6,206 nucleotides of DNA from positions 1 through 6,206 of the forward strand of contig CABQCC010000084.1 of assembly GCA_902462495.1 (NCBI GenBank). Direction: 5' to 3'. The DNA is from an uncultured Eubacterium sp. GTDB taxonomy: Bacteria > Bacillota > Clostridia > Oscillospirales > Acutalibacteraceae. The notes beneath the pieces were generated by a model. It did no database searches, had not been told where the DNA came from, and worked only from the letters and a program-made list of their open reading frames with translations. Made by a program: the position numbers and the translations under genes. Positions 1 to 4,648 of the stretch are shown one piece after another; position 1 is the stretch's first letter, and each line of letters starts with the position of its first letter.

Positions 1-69
1 GAAAACGAAATTCAGAACCTTTCTCAACAGCTTACAGCGTGTCGAAAATACTTTTTCGACACGCTGTAA
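1..69 (+). CDS. Possible C-terminal tail of an upstream gene (partial)
   Basis: Frame 1 is open from the window edge and reads ENEIQNLSQQLTACRKYFFDTL before a TAA at 67-69. The first dozen residues are polar and helix-like, as at the end of a coiled-coil or regulatory protein. The rest would be encoded by the inverted repeat at 31-70, so the palindrome would supply the last residues and the stop codon. No family can be assigned from 22 residues, and the other two frames are also open for a while, so this may equally be intergenic DNA. Confidence 0.25.
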   Translation, partial: ENEIQNLSQQLTACRKYFFDTL

Positions 70-70
70 G
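31..70. repeat. Perfect inverted repeat, 18-bp arms and 4-nt loop
   Basis: The arms at 31-48 and 53-70 are exact reverse complements (arm 1 starts CTTACAGCGTG and ends TCGAAAA), separated by TACT. In RNA this would be a very stable hairpin. No T-run follows directly on either strand, so it is not a textbook intrinsic terminator by itself, although a terminator-like hairpin starts at its 3' edge. It could be a dispersed palindromic (REP-like) element, a transcript-end stabiliser, or half of a two-hairpin terminator. Confidence 0.8.
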
Positions 71-112
71 AGCATATTAGTGCATAATATACACTTATGC
101 TCTTTATATTTT
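68..112 (+). terminator. Terminator-like hairpin with T-rich tail upstream of purE
   Basis: AAGAGCATA (68-76) pairs with TATGCTCTT (96-104). After a two-base bulge (77-78), AGTG (79-82) pairs with CACT (92-95), leaving a 9-nt loop. The tail TTTATATTTTT is T-rich though interrupted. It lies upstream of the purE promoter and most simply ends transcription from whatever gene precedes the window. Its first three bases are also the last three of the perfect inverted repeat at 31-70, so the two hairpins cannot both be fully formed. Confidence 0.55.
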
Positions 113-135
113 TATTATATTATAATATATAACTA

Positions 136-164
136 TTGAAAAAAGTTCATTAACAAGTTATAAT
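136..164 (+). promoter_or_regulatory. Sigma-A-type promoter of the purine cluster
   Basis: TTGAAA (136-141) and a perfect TATAAT (159-164) are separated by exactly 17 bp. Transcription would begin near 171, giving purE a leader of about 57 nt. That is too short for a purine riboswitch aptamer, and I see no PurR-type PurBox pair around it. Confidence 0.75.
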
Positions 165-185
165 ACTTGTATTAAAATGGAAAAC

Positions 186-209
186 TATGCCGTTTGTGTT
201 TTCGGCATA
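186..209 (+). other. Small hairpin in the purE leader
   Basis: TATGCCG (186-192) and CGGCATA (203-209) form a perfect 7-bp stem with a 10-nt U-rich loop, ending four nucleotides before the AAAGGA ribosome binding site. It could affect ribosome access or mRNA stability. There is no U-run after it, so it is not an attenuator. Its importance is uncertain. Confidence 0.4.
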
Positions 210-212
210 CGG

Positions 213-218
213 AAAGGA
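213..218 (+). promoter_or_regulatory. Ribosome binding site that fixes the purE start
   Basis: AAAGGA sits 9 nt before the ATG at 228. The in-frame ATG at 177 would add 17 residues, but it has no Shine-Dalgarno sequence and lies only about 6 nt from the predicted transcription start. The site therefore supports 228. Confidence 0.65.
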
Positions 219-227
219 CAGAATGTT

Positions 228-725
228 ATGAAAAAAGTTGCAATCATTATGGGTTCGGACAGCGATTTGCCAATCGTTACTCCTGCCATCAAACAGCTTA
301 AGGATTTGGGTATCGAAACAGAGGTCAGAGTTATGTCTGCTCACCGCACTCCCGAGGCTGCACACGACTTTTCAAAGAATGCCATTGCAAACGGCTTTGG
401 TGTAATCATTGCTGCGGCAGGTATGGCTGCGCATTTGGGCGGAGTATTGGCTGCTTCAACAACCCTCCCTGTTATCGGAATTCCGTGCTCGGCAAAGGTT
501 CTTGACGGTATGGACGCAATGCTTGCAACTGTTATGATGCCTCCGGGAATTCCTGTTGCAACAGTCGGTGTAAATGCGGCAAAGAATGCGGCGTTGCTTG
601 CGGCAGAAATTTTGGCAGTCGGCGATGACGACCTTATGCAAAAGCTTGTTGCTATGCGTGAGGATATGGCAAAGCAGGTTGTTGAAAAAGACAAGGTACT
701 TCAAGAAAAAATCAAAGAAATATAA
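228..725 (+). CDS. purE: PurE, N5-carboxyaminoimidazole ribonucleotide mutase / AIR carboxylase catalytic subunit
   Basis: This cytosolic enzyme of de novo purine synthesis makes CAIR; class I PurE proteins rearrange N5-CAIR supplied by PurK. The 165-residue product has the family's usual length. Visible motifs are GSDSD (residues 9-13, phosphate-binding loop), SAHRTP (37-42, with the conserved active-site His39), the AGMAAHLGG loop (64-72) and the LDGMDAM...MPPGIPVATVGVN stretch (92-116). Two differences from the Bacillus/E. coli type stand out: AAHLPG is AAHLGG, and the segment after PVAT is about two residues shorter. This compact form fits my memory of clostridial PurE proteins. The start at 228 is chosen because AAAGGA lies 9 nt upstream and the protein then begins MKKVAIIMGS, as family members do. 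It is the first gene of the cluster, 32 nt before purM. No purK is adjacent, so whether the substrate is N5-CAIR or AIR plus CO2 cannot be told from sequence. Confidence 0.95.
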   Translation: MKKVAIIMGSDSDLPIVTPAIKQLKDLGIETEVRVMSAHRTPEAAHDFSKNAIANGFGVIIAAAGMAAHLGGVLAASTTLPVIGIPCSAKVLDGMDAMLATVMMPPGIPVATVGVNAAKNAALLAAEILAVGDDDLMQKLVAMREDMAKQVVEKDKVLQEKIKEI

Positions 726-757
726 AATCTAACAGTAGGGTATAAGGAGAATACATT

Positions 758-1795
758 ATGGAAAAAAGCTTCAGCGACAGCTATGCGGCAGCAGGCGTAG
801 ATGTAACAGCAGGTTACAAATCGGTAGAACTTATCAAATCACATGTTAAAAGAACCAACATTCCGGGTGTAATCGGCGGTATCGGTGGTTTTGGCGGTAT
901 GTTTGAACTTGCGGCTAATGAATACAAAAATCCTGTTCTTGTTTCGGGTACGGACGGTGTAGGAACAAAAATCAAGCTTGCATTCCTTATGGACAAGCAC
1001 GACACAATCGGTATCGACTGCGTTGCAATGTGCGTAAACGATGTTGCTTGTTCAGGCGCAAAGCCACTTTTCTTCCTTGATTACATTGCTTGCGGCAAGA
1101 ACTATCCTGAAAAGATTGAGCAAATCGTAAAGGGCGTTGCAGACGGTTGCGTGCAGTCGGGCTGTGCTCTTGTAGGCGGCGAAACAGCAGAGCATCCGGG
1201 TATGATGCCTGATGAGGAATATGACCTTGCAGGTTTCACCGTTGGTATCGGCGAAAAGGATAAGCTTGTTTCAGGCGAGCACCTCAAGGCAGGCGACGCC
1301 ATCATCGGTGTTGCATCATCGGGTATTCATTCAAACGGTTTTTCACTTGTTCGCAAGGTGTTCAACATCAACAGCGAAACTATTGCCGTTAAGTATGACG
1401 AACTCGGCACAACTCTCGGTGAAACACTCCTCACTCCTACAAGAATTTATGTAAAGCCTCTCCTTGCTCTTATGGACAATGTGAGAGTAAACGCTATTTC
1501 TCACATCACAGGCGGCGGATTTTATGAGAATGTTCCGAGAATGCTCAACGACAACACTCTTGCCGTTATCGAAAAGGATAAGTGCTTCAAACTTCCTATC
1601 TTTGACCTTATCCAAAAAACAGGCAACATTCCTGAGCACGATATGTACAACACCTTCAATATGGGCACAGGCCTTATGCTTGCCGTTGATTCCGACAAGG
1701 CTGACGAGGCTGTAAGAATTCTTAACGAAAACGGCGAGCAGGCAAAAATCATCGGCGAAATCAAGGACGGCGAAAAGGGAGTAGAAATATGCTAA
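758..1795 (+). CDS. purM: PurM, phosphoribosylformylglycinamidine cyclo-ligase (AIR synthetase)
   Basis: It catalyses the ATP-dependent closure of FGAM to AIR, the imidazole-forming step, in the cytosol, normally as a homodimer. The 345 residues match the family length. Diagnostic stretches in order are GGIGGFGGMFEL (40-51), SGTDGVGTKIKLA (63-75), DCVAMCVNDVACSGAKPLFFLDY (87-109), LVGGETAEHPGM (138-149), DLAGFTVGI (156-164), ASSGIHSNGFSLVRK (186-200), HITGGGFYENVPRM (249-262) and FNMGTGLMLAV (300-310). These are the Gly-rich nucleotide-binding and metal/phosphate-contacting segments of the PurM/PurL fold, so the enzyme looks intact. AAGGAGA (744-750) lies 7 nt before the ATG. Its last seven bases overlap the start of purN, which points to translational coupling. 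Its product, AIR, is what the PurE step consumes. Confidence 0.97.
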   Translation: MEKSFSDSYAAAGVDVTAGYKSVELIKSHVKRTNIPGVIGGIGGFGGMFELAANEYKNPVLVSGTDGVGTKIKLAFLMDKHDTIGIDCVAMCVNDVACSGAKPLFFLDYIACGKNYPEKIEQIVKGVADGCVQSGCALVGGETAEHPGMMPDEEYDLAGFTVGIGEKDKLVSGEHLKAGDAIIGVASSGIHSNGFSLVRKVFNINSETIAVKYDELGTTLGETLLTPTRIYVKPLLALMDNVRVNAISHITGGGFYENVPRMLNDNTLAVIEKDKCFKLPIFDLIQKTGNIPEHDMYNTFNMGTGLMLAVDSDKADEAVRILNENGEQAKIIGEIKDGEKGVEIC

Positions 1796-2412
1796 ACATA
1801 GCAGTTTTTGTTTCGGGAGGCGGAACAAATCTTCAGGCTCTTATTGACGCACAGGACAGAGGCGAAATCAAAAACGGAAAAATCACTTTTGTTCTTGCTT
1901 CAAACGAAAATGCCTATGCACTTGAGCGTGCAAAAAAAGCCGGAATAGAAAGCACGGTTGTCAATCGAAAAGCATATGATACAAAGGCTGATTATGACAA
2001 GGCGGTGCTTGAAGCGCTTGACGGCAAAAATATTGATCTTATCGTTCTTGCGGGATTTTTGTCAATCCTCGGCGAAGATTTGGTCAACGAATATAAAAAC
2101 AGAATTATCAACATTCACCCAAGCCTTATCCCGCTTTTCTGCGGTGACGGTTTTTACGGCAAAAAGGTTCACACGGCTGTTCTCAACAGCGGTGTAAAGG
2201 TGACAGGCGCAACTGCCCATTTTGTGAACGAAATCACTGACGGCGGTGCAATCATTTTGCAAAAGGCTGTTCCTGTTGAACAGGGCGACAATGAGGACAT
2301 TCTTCAGTACCGTGTTATGCGTCAGGCTGAATGGGAGATTTTGCCAAAGGCAGTATCACTTTTCTGCGAGGGCAGAATAAAAATTAACGGAAACAAAACA
2401 GAGATTATTTGA
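1789..2412 (+). CDS. purN: PurN, phosphoribosylglycinamide formyltransferase
   Basis: It transfers a formyl group from 10-formyltetrahydrofolate to GAR to make FGAR. The 207-residue protein begins with the phosphate-binding loop VSGGGTNLQALID (8-20). The catalytic triad of the GART family is present as Asn108 and His110 in INIHPSLIP and Asp151 in EITDGGAIILQ. The FCGDGFYG segment (117-124) is the usual Firmicutes variant of the loop after the NIHPSL motif. Translation starts inside the end of purM (ATGCTAA, 7-nt overlap), with AAAGGGAG (1774-1781) 7 nt upstream. Its use shows that this organism takes the folate route for GAR formylation rather than, or in addition to, formate-dependent PurT. 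Confidence 0.96.
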   Translation: MLNIAVFVSGGGTNLQALIDAQDRGEIKNGKITFVLASNENAYALERAKKAGIESTVVNRKAYDTKADYDKAVLEALDGKNIDLIVLAGFLSILGEDLVNEYKNRIINIHPSLIPLFCGDGFYGKKVHTAVLNSGVKVTGATAHFVNEITDGGAIILQKAVPVEQGDNEDILQYRVMRQAEWEILPKAVSLFCEGRIKINGNKTEII

Positions 2413-2414
2413 GG
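2411..2414 (+). promoter_or_regulatory. Ribosome binding site that fixes the IMP cyclohydrolase start
   Basis: GAGG overlaps the purN stop codon and sits 6 nt before the ATG at 2421. An upstream in-frame TTG at 2409 would place the initiation codon on top of this Shine-Dalgarno sequence, so 2421 is the better start. Confidence 0.65.
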
Positions 2415-2420
2415 TTAGAT

Positions 2421-3125
2421 ATGAATATAGAATCACTTGCAAAGGAACTTAACACAAATACATATCCGGGACGAGGCATTGTTCTCGGCAAATCAAAGGA
2501 CGGCAAAAAGGCTGTAATTGCTTATTTCATTATGGGTCGTTCGGTGAATTCACGCAACAGAATTTTTGAGGAAAACGACAGAGGCGGTATCCGCACAAAG
2601 GCTTTTGACGAAAGCAAGATGGAGGACCCAAGCCTTATTATCTACAATCCTGTTCTTAAATATGAGGACAAAACAATTGTTACAAACGGCGACCAAACAG
2701 ACACAATTTATGATTGCTTTGCAAACGGCAAGTGCTACATTCACGCACTTCGCACTCGTGAGTTTGAGCCGGACGCACCAAACTATACTCCGAGAATTTC
2801 AGGTGTTGTTAAGCCAAACGGCGACTACAATTTGTCAATCCTCAAGTCAAATAACGGCGAGCCACAATGCGTAAGATGTTTCTTTGAATATCCTGCAACA
2901 GCAGGTATTGGACACTTTATCCACACATACAAGTGTGACGGCGACCCGATTCCGTCATTTGAGGGCGAGCCGACTCCTGTTGAAATCGGTGACGAAAGCA
3001 TTGACGATTTCACCAAGATGGTGTGGGATAACCTTAACGAGGACAACAAGGTTTCTCTTTTCACTCGTTATATCGACCTTGAAACAGGCGCAGAGGAAAC
3101 AAGAATTATCAACAAGAATAAATAA
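2421..3125 (+). CDS. purO: Stand-alone IMP cyclohydrolase, PurO-like family
   Basis: The 234-residue product resembles the IMP cyclohydrolase-like family (Pfam IMP_cyclohyd) that includes archaeal PurO. That family closes FAICAR to IMP, the last step of purine synthesis, and its structures have a four-layered Ntn-hydrolase-like fold unrelated to the PurH cyclohydrolase domain. Stretches I recognise are NTYPGRGIVLGKS (13-25), AYFIMGRSVNSRNRIF (34-49), DPSLIIYNPV (69-78), TIVTNGDQTDTIYD (85-98) and the Tyr/Phe-rich GIGHFIHTYKCDGDPIPSFEGEPTP (162-186). No membrane segment or signal peptide is seen. It begins 8 nt after purN. The family usually pairs with a separate AICAR formyltransferase, and none is found in this window. 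The family assignment is from memory of sequence, not a database search. The symbol purO is used by analogy with the archaeal enzyme. Confidence 0.85.
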   Translation: MNIESLAKELNTNTYPGRGIVLGKSKDGKKAVIAYFIMGRSVNSRNRIFEENDRGGIRTKAFDESKMEDPSLIIYNPVLKYEDKTIVTNGDQTDTIYDCFANGKCYIHALRTREFEPDAPNYTPRISGVVKPNGDYNLSILKSNNGEPQCVRCFFEYPATAGIGHFIHTYKCDGDPIPSFEGEPTPVEIGDESIDDFTKMVWDNLNEDNKVSLFTRYIDLETGAEETRIINKNK

Positions 3126-3130
3126 AATCA

Positions 3131-3194
3131 GCCTTTTGAGGCGTTGCACAGGTCAAATATGATGACTTGTAAATATAATTTGTTATTACAAATT
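3131..3194 (+). other. Three small hairpins in the 80-nt spacer before purD
   Basis: The spacer holds GCCT/AGGC (3131-3142, 4 bp), ACAGGTCA/TGACTTGT (3148-3155 with 3163-3170, 8 bp including one G-U) and AATTTGT/ACAAATT (3177-3183 with 3188-3194, 7 bp). The last stem ends one base before GGAGG of the purD ribosome binding site. No U-run follows any stem, so these are not terminators. A TATAAT (3174-3179) also lies here, but its 17-bp-spaced -35 would be a poor GGTCAA, so an internal promoter is only a weak possibility. Confidence 0.35.
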
Positions 3195-3205
3195 CGGAGG
3201 ATGTT

Positions 3206-4483
3206 ATGAGAGTTTTGGTAGTAGGTTCGGGCGGTAGAGAACACGCTCTTATCAGAAAAATTAAGGAGTCAAGCAGAGTTGATTACATTGCTTGCTGTCC
3301 GGGCAACGGCGGTATTTCGTATGATGCGGAATGTTTTGATGTCGGCGCAACAGATATTGACGGCGTTGTTGAACTTGCAAAGAAAATCAATGCTGATTTT
3401 GTGGTTGTTGCTCCTGATGACCCGCTTGTGCTCGGTATGGTTGATGCACTCAACGAGGCAGGCTTTGCAACTTTTGGTCCAAAGGCAAATGCCGCAATCA
3501 TCGAAGGTTCAAAGGTTTTCTCAAAGGACCTTATGGAAAAGTACAATATCCCTACTGCTGAATACAAGGTGTTCAACGACCCTGAGGATGTAATTGACTA
3601 TATAAAGGAAAAAAACGAATTTCCTACCGTTATCAAGGCTGACGGTCTTGCACTCGGCAAGGGCGTAATCATTCCTGAAACACTTGATGAAGCAGTTGCA
3701 GGTGTAAAGGAAATTATGGAAGATAAGATTTTCGGCGATTCCGGCAACAATGTTGTTGTTGAGGAATTTCTCACAGGCCCTGAAGTATCGGTTCTTGCTT
3801 TCACAGACGGCAAGTGCGTAAAGCCTATGGTGACTTCTATGGACCACAAGCGTGCACTTGACGGCGACAAGGGTCTTAACACAGGCGGTATGGGTACTGT
3901 TTCTCCAAATCCTTATTATACAGAGGAAATTGCCGAGGAGTGTATGGAAAAAATCTTTATTCCGACCATTGAAGCTATGAACAGCGAGGGCAGAACTTTT
4001 AAGGGTTGCCTTTACTTCGGCTTGATGCTCACTCCAAAAGGACCAAAGGTTATTGAATATAACTGTCGTTTCGGTGACCCTGAAACTCAGGTTGTTTTGC
4101 CAAGACTTAAAACTGACATTATCGACATTTTTGAGGCTATCAACAACGGCACTCTTGCAGATTTGGACATCGAGTGGGACGAAAGAGCTTGCACTTGTGT
4201 AATTATGGCTTCGGGCGGTTATCCGAAATCTTATCCAAAGGGAATTGAGATTACCGGTCTTACCGACGGTCAGCTTGACGGTGTAACCGTTTATCACGCA
4301 GGCACAAAACTTCAAGACGGCAAACTCGTAACCGCAGGAGGCAGAGTTCTCGGTGTTACTGCTCTCGGCAACGACTTGCAGGATGCGCTCAACAAATCTT
4401 ATGAGGCTGTTGAAAAAATTAAATTTGACGGCGCTCATTACAGAAAAGATATCGGTGCAAAGGCTCTTAAAGCTTTGAAGTAA
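3206..4483 (+). CDS. purD: PurD, phosphoribosylamine-glycine ligase (GAR synthetase)
   Basis: It joins phosphoribosylamine and glycine using ATP to give GAR, the substrate of PurN two genes upstream. At 425 residues it is a full-length ATP-grasp ligase. The N-domain shows GSGGREHALIRKI (7-19), CCPGNGGI (30-37) and GPKANAAIIEGSKVFSK (91-107). The ATP-grasp core has IKADGLALGKGVI (143-155), VVVEEFLTGPEVSVLAF (183-199), DHKRALDGDKGLNTGGMG (213-230) and the metal-binding EYNCRFGDPETQVVLPRL (284-301). The usual GPEAPLxxG of the N-domain is APDDPLVLG (69-77), a local variant that leaves the core intact. GGAGG (3196-3200) lies 5 nt before the ATG. It is the last purine gene here. No clear intrinsic terminator follows, and the next gene has its own promoter. 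Confidence 0.97.
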   Translation: MRVLVVGSGGREHALIRKIKESSRVDYIACCPGNGGISYDAECFDVGATDIDGVVELAKKINADFVVVAPDDPLVLGMVDALNEAGFATFGPKANAAIIEGSKVFSKDLMEKYNIPTAEYKVFNDPEDVIDYIKEKNEFPTVIKADGLALGKGVIIPETLDEAVAGVKEIMEDKIFGDSGNNVVVEEFLTGPEVSVLAFTDGKCVKPMVTSMDHKRALDGDKGLNTGGMGTVSPNPYYTEEIAEECMEKIFIPTIEAMNSEGRTFKGCLYFGLMLTPKGPKVIEYNCRFGDPETQVVLPRLKTDIIDIFEAINNGTLADLDIEWDERACTCVIMASGGYPKSYPKGIEITGLTDGQLDGVTVYHAGTKLQDGKLVTAGGRVLGVTALGNDLQDALNKSYEAVEKIKFDGAHYRKDIGAKALKALK

Positions 4484-4491
4484 ATATGAAC

Positions 4492-4534
4492 AAATTGTCA
4501 ATTTTGTCAGAAAATACAAAATGTTATTGACAAT
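4492..4534. promoter_or_regulatory. Two ATTGnCAAT palindromes overlapping a -35 box (candidate operator)
   Basis: ATTGTCAAT (4494-4502), which extends to the 13-bp palindrome AAATTG-T-CAATTT (4492-4504), and ATTGACAAT (4526-4534) are two copies of a small dyad. Their centres, 4498 and 4530, are 32 bp apart, about three helical turns. The second copy contains the TTGACA -35 box of the downstream promoter. A further inverted pair, ATTTTGT (4501-4507) and ACAAAAT (4516-4522), lies between them. This arrangement suggests a dimeric repressor binding two sites on one face of the DNA. No known regulator is identified. Confidence 0.5.
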
Positions 4535-4555
4535 TATACAAAATGGAATTATACT
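4527..4555 (+). promoter_or_regulatory. Strong sigma-A-type promoter of the membrane-fusion protein gene
   Basis: A perfect TTGACA (4527-4532) is followed 17 bp later by TATACT (4550-4555). Transcription would start near 4562, leaving a leader of about 87 nt before the ATG at 4649. Its presence indicates that the exporter gene is a separate transcription unit from the purine cluster. Confidence 0.75.
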
Positions 4556-4582
4556 ATTTCCGTAATATCAATATGCCATAAG

Positions 4583-4600
4583 TGCGTCATTTTTTACGCA
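4583..4600 (+). other. Short hairpin in the adaptor-gene leader
   Basis: TGCGT (4583-4587) and ACGCA (4596-4600) can form a 5-bp stem around an 8-nt loop containing six U residues. The stem is weak and lies about 50 nt before the start codon. I see no riboswitch-like architecture in the rest of the AT-rich leader. Confidence 0.25.
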
Positions 4601-4636
4601 AAATGTGATATATAAATAGAAATAAATATATATTTT

Positions 4637-4642
4637 GGGGGG
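4637..4642 (+). promoter_or_regulatory. Unusual all-G ribosome binding site
   Basis: GGGGGG lies 6 nt before the ATG at 4649, after a long A/T run. It can still pair with the CCUCC of 16S rRNA through G-C and G-U pairs. It is the only plausible ribosome binding site near this start and therefore fixes it. Confidence 0.55.
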
Positions 4643-4648
4643 TTGATT

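Noticed and set aside
177..227. N-terminal extension of PurE from the in-frame ATG at 177
   Set aside because: It has no ribosome binding site, lies only about 6 nt from the predicted transcription start, and the extra 17 residues contain the leader hairpin and the AAAGGA site used by the ATG at 228. PurE proteins begin near the GSDSD loop.
165..227. Purine riboswitch ahead of purE
   Set aside because: The predicted leader is about 57 nt, with a single 7-bp hairpin and none of the three-way-junction layout of a purine aptamer.
2409..2420. TTG start for the IMP cyclohydrolase
   Set aside because: It would overlap the purN stop codon and lie on the GAGG that serves the ATG at 2421. The four added residues are not part of the family's usual N-terminus.
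3521..4519. 332-residue reading frame on the minus strand opposite purD
   Set aside because: It lies fully antisense to an intact, conserved purD. Its translation is Cys/Phe/Asn-rich with no recognisable motif, and it has no ribosome binding site that I can see. It is a shadow of purD codon usage.
4484..4535. Intrinsic terminator after purD
   Set aside because: The dyads at 4492-4535 are AT-rich, have a 23-nt spacer between the outer arms and are not followed by a T-run. They fit an operator better. How the purine transcript ends is not evident.
4606..4614. Second promoter with an extended -10 (TGaTATATA) near the adaptor gene
   Set aside because: The sequence 17 bp upstream (GTCATT) is a poor -35, and the region is generally AT-rich. 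The TTGACA/TATACT promoter is much better.
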